Shown here: positions 8,427 through 19,140 of the stretch, piece after piece | Numbering within the stretch: position 1 is the stretch's first letter | Layout: each line of letters starts with the position of its first letter | Assembly: GCA_036260375.1 (NCBI GenBank) | Contig: DASZZZ010000011.1 | Span: forward strand, 1 to 53,188 | Length of the DNA stretch: 53,188 nt | Source: DASZZZ01 sp036260375 | Lineage (GTDB): Bacteria; Actinomycetota; CADDZG01; WHSQ01 | Reading direction: 5' to 3' | Position numbers and translations under genes: made by a program | Notes under the pieces: model-generated | What the model saw: only the letters and a program-made list of their open reading frames with translations | The model's database searches: none | Told to the model about the DNA's origin: nothing

Positions 8427-9755
8427 CTAGCGCGGGACGCGCGCCCGCGCCGCGGCGACGCCGACCGCGACGTCGCTCCCGACCGGGAGCCCGTGCGCGT
8501 TCGGTTCGTCGACCAGCACGCGCAGCATCGTCACCCGCACGCGCACCGCGCGCGTCGTGCGCGCCACGTCGCGTTCGAACACCACCAGGCGCCCCACCCC
8601 CGGCAGCGCGAGCGTCGTGCCCGGCGCGACGTCCGGCGGCACCGCGACGCCGGCGACGACGAGCCCGCCGATGCCCGATCCCGCGGTCGACGCGGCGAGC
8701 AGGTCGGGGGCCGCGCCGGCATCCGCGACCGCGGCGACGAGGTCGGCCGTCACGAGCCCGTCGAGGAGCTCGACGTCCTCCGCGGTAGCCGACGTGCGCG
8801 CACTCGACCGCCTGCCGTCGCGCGCTCCGCGCGCGGTCGTCGTGCCGCTCGCGAGCGACAGCACGCCGCCGACGTCGACCTCTTCGATCGTGTTCGTGCG
8901 CGTGTCGCCGTTGCCCGCGTTGCATCCGACGTAGACCGCCGCGGCCTTGCCGACGCGATTCGAGCCGTCGGACACGTGCGTCGCGTTGTCCGCGGCGTAC
9001 GCGCTGCCGCCGGCGTGGCCGCGCGTCGTCTGCGTCGAGAAGCCGCTCGACGCGTGCGCGATCTTGACGACGCTGCCGACCGGCAGGCCCATCGCGTTGT
9101 CCTCCGTGACCCGGAGGACGATCATCGTGACCGCGACGCGCCGGCTCGTGACGCCGTCGCCGCGGCCGACGACCTCGTTGAGCACGACGTGCCCGACGCC
9201 GGGCACGTCGACGCGCGTGTTGGGCGCGACGTCGTCCGACACGGGCGTGCCGGCCACGACGAGACCGTCGAACGACGACCGCCGCCCGTGGCTGCGCACG
9301 ACGCCGGGGGCCGCGCGCGTCGTCGCGACCGCGCGCACGACATCGGCGGTGACGAGCCCGTCGAACGCCCACAGCCCGACGACGCGGCTCGTCGTGCGCG
9401 CGGTCGCGGACGCGTCCCCCTTTTCGCCGCGCGCCGAGCCGAACACCGCGTCGGCGCGCACGATGCCGCCGTCGAGCGAGTCGACGAAGTTGGTGATCCT
9501 GCGGCCGTCGGTCCCGCGACAGGGGCACGGCACGAAGGCGGCGCGACCGAGCCGCGCCGCGGCAGCCCCGGTCGCGGCGTTGGCGTGGGCGCCGTAGGCG
9601 GCGCCCGAGAACGACCCCCGAAGCCGTGTCTCGGCGCGCGGCGCGGGCGCCGGGTCGTCGCCGGCGCGCGCGGGCGCGGGAGTCATCGTGGTGAGAGCGG
9701 CGGCGACGGCCCAGGCTACGAGCCGGCCGCGCGGTCGTGCATGCCTGACGGCCAT
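8427..9755 (-). CDS. Secreted two-repeat protein, choice-of-anchor P-like
   Basis: The 442-residue protein starts with a signal peptide (Arg-rich start, hydrophobic residues 12-22, likely cleavage after PARA at about residue 31). It consists of two related halves of about 190 residues (about 48-236 and 249-436). Each half holds DGLVTADxVxAV, GLVVAG, a PxxVAPxTxxxxPGVGxxVxxE segment and GLPVGSxVxxxxA. This pattern reminds me of the choice-of-anchor P family of exported proteins; the function is unknown. The start is fixed by a strong Shine-Dalgarno sequence (GAGGGGGAG) seven bases or less upstream. It is divergent from the lipoprotein gene at 9904. Confidence 0.8.
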   Translation of the reverse strand: MAVRHARPRGRLVAWAVAAALTTMTPAPARAGDDPAPAPRAETRLRGSFSGAAYGAHANAATGAAAARLGRAAFVPCPCRGTDGRRITNFVDSLDGGIVRADAVFGSARGEKGDASATARTTSRVVGLWAFDGLVTADVVRAVATTRAAPGVVRSHGRRSSFDGLVVAGTPVSDDVAPNTRVDVPGVGHVVLNEVVGRGDGVTSRRVAVTMIVLRVTEDNAMGLPVGSVVKIAHASSGFSTQTTRGHAGGSAYAADNATHVSDGSNRVGKAAAVYVGCNAGNGDTRTNTIEEVDVGGVLSLASGTTTARGARDGRRSSARTSATAEDVELLDGLVTADLVAAVADAGAAPDLLAASTAGSGIGGLVVAGVAVPPDVAPGTTLALPGVGRLVVFERDVARTTRAVRVRVTMLRVLVDEPNAHGLPVGSDVAVGVAAARARVPR

Positions 9756-9903
9756 TGCAACTCCCCCTCGCGCGTCCGAACAGACCGTCGCGTGCGCGGG
9801 AGCTGCGTTCCGTCCCGGCGCTACGACGGGCCCCGTCGAGCTGTGCCCCGCTGTCATCGGCACGCGCGCCGGTTTCCTTGAGCGCCGGTGTGAAGATGCC
9901 GCC

Positions 9904-11319
9904 ATGACCCTCCGGCGCCTCGTCTCCACGCTCGCGGCCGCCGCTCTGCTGGGCGGGTGCACCACGGGCGGCGACGGCGACGCCCTCCCGGTGCGGACGC
10001 CGGCCCCCGTGCCGTCGCGGCCCCCGGGGCTCGTCGTGGGGCTCGTCGGCACGATGTCGGGCCCCGACGCGTGGCGCGGCGAGGACGCGTTCCGCGGCGC
10101 CGACGTCGCGGTTCACGTGCTCAATCGCGCCCGGGGCGACGCGGCCCCGTTCGAGCTCGTCGGCCTCGACGACGAGGGCGACCCGGCGCGCGCCATCGAG
10201 CTGGTCGAGCGGCTCGCGGCGTCGAGCGCGACCGTCGGCGTCGTCTACGCGGGCCCGCCCGATGCGGCAGCGCGCGCCGAGGGCGCGCTCGCCGCCGCCG
10301 GCATCCCGCTCGTCGCGTGCTACGGCGACCTGTTCGGCGCGGGGCTGCTCGACGCCCATCTGTTCCAGGTCGCTCCGTCGCTGACGTGGGAGGCGGCCGT
10401 CGTGGCGCGCTATCTCGCCGGCGACCGCGGCTACGAGCGCGTGGGCGCGGTGTCGGCCGGCGGCCCCGGCACCGGCCGGGCCGTCGCCGCGCTCGAGGCG
10501 GGGGTCGAGGCGCGCGGCGCGTCGTGGGCGGGGACGCACGACTTCGACCCCGCGCTCGACGACCCCGGTCACGCGCTGGCCGCGCTGCGGAGGGCGCGCG
10601 CCGAGGCGGTCGTGACCGTCGGCGGCCCGGCGGCGGTTTCCGAGGTCGTGGACGGCCTCGCCGCGATGGGATCGGCGTACCGCTCGACGCGCGCGGCGCG
10701 CCTCGCGAGCGCGCGCGGCGCGGTGCGACGCCGGCGCGTCGAGCAGGGCTGGTGGCATCCGCAGGTCGCCGCGTTCGACGCCGCGCTGCGTCCCGGCGCG
10801 CGCCCGCCGCGGCCGGGGACGGTCGCGGCCGAGACGTACGCGCGCGGCGCGCACTATCTCCCGGTCGCGTCGTTCCGGGCGTTCCGGCGCGCCTTTCGCG
10901 AGTGGTGGGACGAAGAGCCGCTCGGATGGGAGCTGCGCGCCTACGAGGCGACGGCGATGATCGGCTGGGCCGCCGACCGGGCCGGCGGCGGCGACGTCGC
11001 GGTCGCGCTCGAGGGTGCGCGCGGCCGTCGCTTCGGGGGGCTCGACGTCACGTTCGGGCGCGGCGACCACGTCGGTCCCGAACCGGCGCGTGTCGGGCTG
11101 TGGGTCGTGCCGTCCGCGCGCGCCCACGTGCGGGAGAGACACCGGATCCCGCCCCGGCTCCCGTGGGTGCCGCTCGCCCGGACGTTCTCGGCGGGCGGGC
11201 GCAGCGCGATCTCGCCGGCCGACCGCGACGCGCTGCTCGGCCCCCGCGGGCGCGGCGCTCCCGGCCCCCGGACGTTCCGCTTCGGCGTCCGCTCGGGCCG
11301 CTCCGACCCCGTTCACTAG
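9904..11319 (+). CDS. Lipoprotein with periplasmic-binding-protein (type 1) fold
   Basis: The 471-residue protein has a lipoprotein signal with the lipobox LGGC at residues 16-19, a Pro-rich linker, and a body that fits the branched-chain-amino-acid binding fold: GLVGTMSGPDAWRGEDAFRG, a DDEGDPARAIELVERL strand-helix and GVVYAGPPDAAARAEGALAA. No permease or ATPase gene is adjacent, so it is an orphan binding protein or a sensor. The C-terminal 150 residues are unusually rich in Arg, Gly and Pro and do not match the family well. Ligand unknown. Confidence 0.75.
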   Translation: MTLRRLVSTLAAAALLGGCTTGGDGDALPVRTPAPVPSRPPGLVVGLVGTMSGPDAWRGEDAFRGADVAVHVLNRARGDAAPFELVGLDDEGDPARAIELVERLAASSATVGVVYAGPPDAAARAEGALAAAGIPLVACYGDLFGAGLLDAHLFQVAPSLTWEAAVVARYLAGDRGYERVGAVSAGGPGTGRAVAALEAGVEARGASWAGTHDFDPALDDPGHALAALRRARAEAVVTVGGPAAVSEVVDGLAAMGSAYRSTRAARLASARGAVRRRRVEQGWWHPQVAAFDAALRPGARPPRPGTVAAETYARGAHYLPVASFRAFRRAFREWWDEEPLGWELRAYEATAMIGWAADRAGGGDVAVALEGARGRRFGGLDVTFGRGDHVGPEPARVGLWVVPSARAHVRERHRIPPRLPWVPLARTFSAGGRSAISPADRDALLGPRGRGAPGPRTFRFGVRSGRSDPVH

Positions 11320-11372
11320 CGCACCGCCCGGGCGCAACCGCGCGGCGCCGCCGAGCGTCTGATGGACGAGGG

Positions 11373-11396
11373 AACGCCGCCGGGCGCCGCGGCGTT
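11373..11396 (+). terminator. Hairpin downstream of the lipoprotein gene
   Basis: AACGCCGC (11373-11380) pairs with GCGGCGTT (11389-11396) over an eight-base loop. No T run follows, so it may be a weak or factor-dependent terminator. Confidence 0.4.
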
Positions 11397-11452
11397 GAAC
11401 GCTGCACGACGACCGTGCCCGGTGACACGCGGGCGCCCGGGGAATACAGACG

Positions 11453-11475
11453 GTGCCTCCGTATAATCGAGGCAC
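11453..11475 (+). promoter_or_regulatory. clpC promoter -10 inside a 7-9-7 inverted repeat
   Basis: A consensus -10 hexamer TATAAT lies at 11462-11467, within the nine-base centre of a perfect inverted repeat: GTGCCTC (11453-11459) and GAGGCAC (11469-11475). A repressor bound here would cover the -10 box. No convincing -35 is visible at the usual distance. The predicted transcript starts near 11474, about 78 bases before clpC. Confidence 0.65.
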
Positions 11476-11551
11476 GGAGACCTCCGGGTCCGGGGGCCGA
11501 GCCCGCCCTCCGGGCCGATGGGGGTCGAAGACGAAAAAGGAGGCATGACCC

Positions 11552-14074
<2,523 letters not shown>

Positions 14075-14096
14075 GGATCCCGTAACGCAAAGGCCG

Positions 14097-14120
14097 ACGG
14101 CCCGGCGAGAGCCGGGCCGT
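14097..14120 (+). terminator. clpC terminator
   Basis: A perfect 10-bp stem, ACGGCCCGGC (14097-14106) with GCCGGGCCGT (14111-14120), and a GAGA loop, 22 bases after the clpC stop. Only two T residues follow, as is common for high-GC actinobacterial terminators. Confidence 0.8.
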
Positions 14121-14283
14121 TGCGCGTCCGGGCTCCTCCCGAAGTACGGTGTCCGAGGTCGCTGATCGTTGCCACGCGACGATCCGGTCGGCATGGTGTG
14201 GGGGTGCCGTAGGCGTTCATCGGTTCGTGACGGCTTGACCCGTTCCGCCCAACGGCCTTCCCCGAGGGCGGCGACACCAGGTG
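14121..14283. other. Gene-free spacer between clpC and the lower-GC island
   Basis: I see no credible gene or repeat here. The composition changes from high GC to a mixed sequence towards 14280, so the boundary of the transferred segment is probably in this stretch. Confidence 0.4.
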
Positions 14284-14313
14284 TTTACATTACGCACAGC
14301 TAGTCGATACAAT
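14284..14313 (+). promoter_or_regulatory. Sigma-70-type promoter facing the structured segment
   Basis: TTTACA (14284-14289) and TACAAT (14308-14313) are 18 bases apart. Start of transcription would be near 14320, three bases before the structured segment at 14323 and antisense to the DUF3800 gene. Confidence 0.5.
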
Positions 14314-14322
14314 GGCGGAGCG

Positions 14323-14391
14323 AGACTTGGAGCGCTGGCCGAGGGTTTGGGCTTAGCCCGATCGCCGATGACAGCCAGCTCATCCAAGTCT
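14323..14391 (+). ncRNA. Candidate structured RNA next to the DUF3800 gene
   Basis: Nested pairing is visible: AGACTTGG (14323-14330) with CCAAGTCT (14384-14391), then GCTGGC (14334-14339) with GCCAGC (14374-14379), and a small inner hairpin GGGC/GCCC (14349-14352, 14356-14359). A promoter-like sequence lies directly upstream on the plus strand, and T-rich runs follow at 14407-14426. Because the DUF3800 gene ends at 14411 on the minus strand, the same fold could instead be its terminator. No known RNA family is recognised. Confidence 0.35.
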
Positions 14392-14410
14392 TGCGCGTTT
14401 GGGGGCTTTT

Positions 14411-15235
14411 CTATCTCCTTTTCCGTGCTCGCCGTGCTCTGCCTTGTGGCGTCGGTCGCCAGAACCACGCGCTGAACTTCGGAAAGTGCTTTCGCACCGA
14501 CCCCGATTCGTACTGCCTCCAAAACCCCGGATCCAGGCGTTCGACGCCTTGTGAGCGCAACAAGTCGCCTAGATACCGCCAAGTCTCTTGCTTCACACTG
14601 CTCTTCGCTGGATTGAGGACCTGGTACATGCAACCGGTGAGTAGATCGCAGAGCTGAAGACACTGATTTGCGTCTTTCCACGACTCCGTGTGCTGGAACG
14701 TCGCAATGTAGGGTGATGCACCCTCGTAGTTCCTAGTGAAACGATCTTTTAGGTGGTCGATGACGTCGTAGCCATAGAGAATGCGAAGGCGGTCGAGATA
14801 CAGTTGAGCGCCTCGGATAGACCCTCCGTACAGCGGCTCCTTCAGTTCCGGATGCAGCAACATCTCGGCCCACTTCTTGTAGGCTCTTCGCTTCTTCAGG
14901 GCCGACGGTTCGAAGGGAGTGCCAAAATGGCTTCCATCCCATATTGACCAATCAATGACGATGCACCTGAAGTAACAGTTGTGCTTGATGAAAAGGTCGA
15001 GCCACCTCTTGGCGATTGCCACATCTCTCGGTGACCGAAACTCGGTGAGGTGCGTTTCTTTGAATCGCGCCTTGCGCTTCGTACTGCGATTGAAGTACGC
15101 CTGCTCCTCTTTGACCCGGCAGAGATCCGAGTGGAGTCGCCCATGCTGCGGGACGAAGAGCATTCCTATGACCAACCAATCATCGGAATGTGTACCTGAC
15201 TCATCAACGTAGATGCGAAACGCCATGGAGGGCAT
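14411..15235 (-). CDS. DUF3800 domain protein
   Basis: The 274-residue protein belongs by pattern to DUF3800, a family with an RNase H-like fold often found on mobile islands and near defence genes. Near its start it has YVDESGTHSDDWLVIGML, whose Asp-Glu-Ser-Gly is the family hallmark, and near its end CLQLCDLLTGCMY, matching the usual QLADLxAG motif. Biochemical role unknown; a nuclease or toxin-like role is only inferred. The start could also be the second Met (15226). GC is clearly below that of clpC and the ABC genes on either side, and it is the only minus-strand gene in this part, which suggests transfer. Confidence 0.85.
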   Translation of the reverse strand: MPSMAFRIYVDESGTHSDDWLVIGMLFVPQHGRLHSDLCRVKEEQAYFNRSTKRKARFKETHLTEFRSPRDVAIAKRWLDLFIKHNCYFRCIVIDWSIWDGSHFGTPFEPSALKKRRAYKKWAEMLLHPELKEPLYGGSIRGAQLYLDRLRILYGYDVIDHLKDRFTRNYEGASPYIATFQHTESWKDANQCLQLCDLLTGCMYQVLNPAKSSVKQETWRYLGDLLRSQGVERLDPGFWRQYESGSVRKHFPKFSAWFWRPTPQGRARRARKRR

Positions 15236-15482
15236 GGTATCTCTGCGGTGCCGCGGGCGCCTTGTAATCGAACCCGTGCTTCCTTGAGGCCGAGCCGCCC
15301 TGTGGCGGCGTGGCGCGAATTGCCCACCGCCCGCCCGCACCGTCGACGCAAGCCGTCGCATACGCAAATTGCGCAATCTGGAGTTGGCTGGCTTCGATTG
15401 CCGCGAGAATGACGCGACCGGCGCCGTGCGCCGGCCCCCGGGACGCCCGGGAGGAGCTCGCCCACTTCCAGGAGGACTCGAA

Positions 15483-16214
15483 GTGAAGGTCACGCGTTCG
15501 GAGCGTCGCGGCGACGCGCCGTCGGGCGACATCCTCGTCGCGCGCGACGTGCGCAAGGTGTACCGGACCGCGGCCGGGACGGTCGAGGCGCTGCGCGGCC
15601 TCTCGCTGACGATCGCGGCGAGCGAGTTCCTCGCCGTCATGGGGCCGTCGGGCTCCGGGAAGACGACGCTGCTCAACTGCCTGTCCGGCCTCGACGACGT
15701 CGACGGCGGAACGGTCGAGGTCGAGGGCGAGGACCTGCACGCGATGAGCGATGCGCGCCGCAGCGTTCACCGCGCCCGCAAGATGGGCTTCATCTTCCAG
15801 TCGTTCAACCTCATCCCGGTGTTCACCGCGGCCGAGAACGTCGAGCTGCCGCTGCTGCTCGCCGGCACGGAGGCGCGCGACGCGCGCCGGCGCGCGGTAG
15901 AGACGCTCGAGCGCGTCGGGCTCGGACGTCGCACCGACCACCGGCCCAACGAGCTGTCGGGAGGCGAGCAGCAGCGCGTCACGATCGCGCGCGCGCTCGC
16001 CGGCCGTCCCGCCATCGTGTGGGCCGACGAGCCGACCGGCAACCTCGACACCGAGACCGCGGCGTCGATCATGGAGCTGTTGCGCGAGCTCAACTCCGAG
16101 GGGCTCACGCTCGTGCTCGTCACGCACGACGCCGCGATCGGCGGCAGCGCCGGCCGCCTGATCCGCATGCGCGACGGCGCGATCGAGTCGTCGACGAGCG
16201 CGCTCGCCGGCTGA
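15483..16214 (+). CDS. ABC transporter ATP-binding protein, LolD/MacB type
   Basis: The 243-residue ATPase has Walker A GPSGSGKTTL, the Q-loop in FIFQSFNLIPVF, the signature LSGGEQQRVTIARAL, Walker B AIVWADEPTGNLD and the H-loop LVTHD. The sequence Q-S-F-N-L-I-P and DEPTGNLD are typical of the LolD/MacB/FtsE-like subgroup that works with FtsX-type permeases. The GTG start is supported by AGGAGG (15470-15475) seven bases upstream. The permease gene follows one base after the stop. Confidence 0.95.
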   Translation: MKVTRSERRGDAPSGDILVARDVRKVYRTAAGTVEALRGLSLTIAASEFLAVMGPSGSGKTTLLNCLSGLDDVDGGTVEVEGEDLHAMSDARRSVHRARKMGFIFQSFNLIPVFTAAENVELPLLLAGTEARDARRRAVETLERVGLGRRTDHRPNELSGGEQQRVTIARALAGRPAIVWADEPTGNLDTETAASIMELLRELNSEGLTLVLVTHDAAIGGSAGRLIRMRDGAIESSTSALAG

Positions 16215-16215
16215 C

Positions 16216-19089
16216 GTGACGCCGGGGGCCGCGCTCAACGCGGGCGTCGTCGCCGGCGTGCTGTTGCTGATCGTCGCGTGGCAGGTCACGCGCCGGCCGG
16301 TCGAGCGCCGCCTCGCGCTGCGCGACGCGACGCGCCGTCCCGGCGAGACGCTGCTCGTGATCGCCGGCAGCCTGCTCGGCACCGCGCTCGTGACCGGCTC
16401 GTTCATCGTCGGAGACACGCTCGACTCGTCCATCAAGGCGTCCGCGTGGACGCAGCTCGGCCCCGTCGACGAGGTCGTCGCGGTGCCCGACCTGGCGCGC
16501 GGCGCGGAGGTCGCGCGCGCGGTCGAGGCGATCGACGATTCGCGCATCGACGGCGTCGAGACGATGGTGTCCGCGCCGGCCTCCGTCGCGACGACGGGGG
16601 CCCGGCGCGCCGAGCCCGACGCGCGCCTGCTCGAGCTCGACTTCACGTCGGCGCGCTCGTTCGGCGGCGACCCGTCGGTCACCGGCGTCTCGGGCGCGAC
16701 GCCCGGGCCCGGCGAGACCGTCGTGACCGAGGACCTCGCCGCGACGCTCGAGGTCGGCGCGGGCGACGTCGTCGTCGCGTACCTCTACGGCCGCCGCGTG
16801 CCGCTCGAGGTCGCGCGCGTCGTCCCGCAGGAGGGACTCGCCGGCTTCTGGCTCGGCTTCGAGAGCTCGTCTCCGAACGCGTTCGTCGCGCCGGGGACGA
16901 TCGCGCGCGCCGCGAGGGCGCGTCCACCGGCGGGCGCGGTGCCCCCGACGACGTACGTGCTCGTGTCGAACCGCGGCGGCGTCGAGGACGGCGTCGCGCT
17001 TGCCGGCGCGGTCGTCGGCCTCGTCGAGGAGCGCGTCGGCGACGGCCTGCGCGTCGAGCCCGTCAAGCGTGATCTTCTGGATGCGGCGGAGGAGGCGGGG
17101 TCCGAGTTCGGAAACCTGTTCCTCAACATCGGCATGTTCGCGATGCTCGCCGGCGTCCTGCTGCTCGTGAACATCTTCGTGATGCTGTCCGAGGAACGAA
17201 AAGCGCAGCTCGGCACGTTGCGCGCGGTCGGCATGCGGCGCGCCGACCTCGTGCGCGTGTTCGCGATCGAGGGCGCGATCTACTCGCTCGCGGCCGGCGT
17301 GCTCGGTGCGGTCGTGGGCATCGGAGTCGGGTGGGCGATCGTGACGCTCGCGGCGCCGATCTTCGGCGGCATCGGCGACTTCTCGCTCGACCTCCGCTTC
17401 GCGGTCGAGCCCGCGAGCATCGTGGGCGGGTTCTTCATCGGCATCGTCGTGTCGCTGTCGACGATCCTCGCGACGAGCGTGCGCATCAGCCGCGTCAACA
17501 TCATCCGCGCGATCCGCGACCTCCCTGAGCCGCGCCGTGAGGGGCCGCGCCGGCGGACGAAAGTGGTGTTCGCGGTCGTCGCGGCGATCGCGGCGGCGTG
17601 GTTCCTCACGTCTTTGTCCGACCGCGACGCGTGGGCCGCCGCGTTGCTCGGCCCCCCGATCGCGGCGTTCGCCCTCGTGCCGCTCGCCGGACGCGCGGAG
17701 CGGCGACGGCGAGCGGTGCTGGCGGCGTCGACCGGCGCGTTGCTGTGGGGCATCTTCGGCAACCGCGTCACGGGCGGGCGGTTCTTCGACGCCGGCGAGC
17801 TCGGGGCGTTCGTCATCCAGGGCGTGCTGCTTACGTTCGCCGCCGTCGTGCTGCTCAGCCAGCTCCAGGAGAACCTCGCGGATCCGATCCGGCGGGTCGC
17901 GGCGCGCAACCTGTCGCTGCGCCTCGGCGTCGCGTACCCCATGGCGCGCCGCTTCCGCACCGCGCTGACGCTCGGCATGTACTCGCTCGTCGTGTTCACG
18001 ATGACGTTCGTGTCGGTGCTGTCGAACGTGTTCGGGGGGCAGGTCGACAACGCGACCGCACAGGAGGCGGGCGGCTACGACGTCCTCGTCACCGCGAGCG
18101 CGTCCAACCCCCCGGCCCCCGACGCGCTCGCCGCGACCGAGGGCGTCGAGTCGGTCGCCGCGCTGACGCACGGGCAGGCGCTGTTCCGGCCGCGCACGCT
18201 TCCGCAGCCCGTGCCGTGGCCGGCGACGGGCATCGGGCGGGACTTCGTCGCCGGCGGTCCACCTGCGCTCGACGAGCTGCCGGAGCGCTTCGACGACGAG
18301 CGCGCCGCGTGGGCCGAGCTGCTGCGCGACCCGGACGCGATGATCGTCCCCGCGTTCTTCCTCGAGAGCGAGGGCGGACCGCCGTCGGGCCTCGTCCGCG
18401 TGGGCGACGTCGTCACGATGATCGACCCGGTCACCGGCAAGGAGTCGCGCCGGCGGGTGATCGCGTTCGCCAACCAGGACTTCGCCTTCTCGGGCGCGTA
18501 CATGTCGCGGTCGTCGTTGCGCGACGCGCTGGGGGCGAGCGCGGCCCCGGCGCGCTTCTACCTGCGCACGGGCTCCGAGGCCGACGTGCACGAGGTCGCG
18601 ACGCGCCTTCAGGGCCGCTTCGTCGCGAACGGCGTGGAGGCCGACGCCATCCGCTCCATCGTCGAGGACAACCTCAGCTCGTCGCTGCAGTTCTTCCGCC
18701 TCATGCAGGCGTACCTCGCGCTGGGTCTCGTCGTCGGCGTGGCCGGGCTCGGCGTCGTCATGGTGCGCGCGGTGCGCGATCGCCGGCGGGAGATCGGCGT
18801 GCTGCGCGCGCTCGGGTTCCTCCCGCGGCGCGTCCGGAGCGCGTTCCTGCTCGAGTCGGGCTTCGTCGCGTTCGAGGGCATCGTCGTCGGCTCCGTGCTC
18901 GCGTTGCTGACGTCGTCGCAGCTCGTGAACAACGGCGACTTCGGCGAGGGCGTGCGCTTCGTGGTGCCGTGGGCGCAGGTCGTGCGGCTGTGCGCGGGCG
19001 CGCTCGTGGCGTCGCTCGTGGCGGTCGGATGGCCGGCGCGTCAGGCGTCCCGCATCGCGCCCGCGGTCGCGCTGCGCATCGGCGACTGA
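16216..19089 (+). CDS. FtsX-family ABC transporter permease (two-domain)
   Basis: This 957-residue protein is the membrane partner of the ATPase upstream. It has an N-terminal membrane helix after an Arg-rich start, a large extracytoplasmic MacB-like region, an FtsX core of several helices from about residue 295 to 420 (LFLNIGMFAMLAGVLLLVNIF), further helices to about 600, a second external region, and a second FtsX core at the C-terminus (about 830-950). Such proteins do not move substrates through a channel but work on lipoproteins, peptides or cell-wall enzymes by mechanical coupling. The actual target is unknown. Confidence 0.92.
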   Translation: MTPGAALNAGVVAGVLLLIVAWQVTRRPVERRLALRDATRRPGETLLVIAGSLLGTALVTGSFIVGDTLDSSIKASAWTQLGPVDEVVAVPDLARGAEVARAVEAIDDSRIDGVETMVSAPASVATTGARRAEPDARLLELDFTSARSFGGDPSVTGVSGATPGPGETVVTEDLAATLEVGAGDVVVAYLYGRRVPLEVARVVPQEGLAGFWLGFESSSPNAFVAPGTIARAARARPPAGAVPPTTYVLVSNRGGVEDGVALAGAVVGLVEERVGDGLRVEPVKRDLLDAAEEAGSEFGNLFLNIGMFAMLAGVLLLVNIFVMLSEERKAQLGTLRAVGMRRADLVRVFAIEGAIYSLAAGVLGAVVGIGVGWAIVTLAAPIFGGIGDFSLDLRFAVEPASIVGGFFIGIVVSLSTILATSVRISRVNIIRAIRDLPEPRREGPRRRTKVVFAVVAAIAAAWFLTSLSDRDAWAAALLGPPIAAFALVPLAGRAERRRRAVLAASTGALLWGIFGNRVTGGRFFDAGELGAFVIQGVLLTFAAVVLLSQLQENLADPIRRVAARNLSLRLGVAYPMARRFRTALTLGMYSLVVFTMTFVSVLSNVFGGQVDNATAQEAGGYDVLVTASASNPPAPDALAATEGVESVAALTHGQALFRPRTLPQPVPWPATGIGRDFVAGGPPALDELPERFDDERAAWAELLRDPDAMIVPAFFLESEGGPPSGLVRVGDVVTMIDPVTGKESRRRVIAFANQDFAFSGAYMSRSSLRDALGASAAPARFYLRTGSEADVHEVATRLQGRFVANGVEADAIRSIVEDNLSSSLQFFRLMQAYLALGLVVGVAGLGVVMVRAVRDRRREIGVLRALGFLPRRVRSAFLLESGFVAFEGIVVGSVLALLTSSQLVNNGDFGEGVRFVVPWAQVVRLCAGALVASLVAVGWPARQASRIAPAVALRIGD

Positions 19090-19128
19090 CGCGTCGCGCG
19101 CCGAGCCCTATCTGTCGCAGGCCGTCGC

Positions 19129-19134
19129 TACGGT
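19129..19134 (+). promoter_or_regulatory. -10 hexamer of radA (leaderless geometry)
   Basis: TACGGT ends six bases before the radA ATG at 19141, with no ribosome binding site between. Confidence 0.55.
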
Positions 19135-19140
19135 GACGTC

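Noticed and set aside
14330..14365. A tRNA-Ser/Leu-like opening (GGAGCGCTGGCCGAG) in the folded segment
   Set aside because: No anticodon stem, variable arm or T arm follows in the right places, so it is not a tRNA gene.
15264..15275. A T-loop-like GGTTCGATTAC on the minus strand upstream of the DUF3800 gene, suggesting a tRNA-derived attachment site
   Set aside because: No T stem, acceptor stem or anticodon arm can be formed around it, and no second copy is seen at the other edge of the island.
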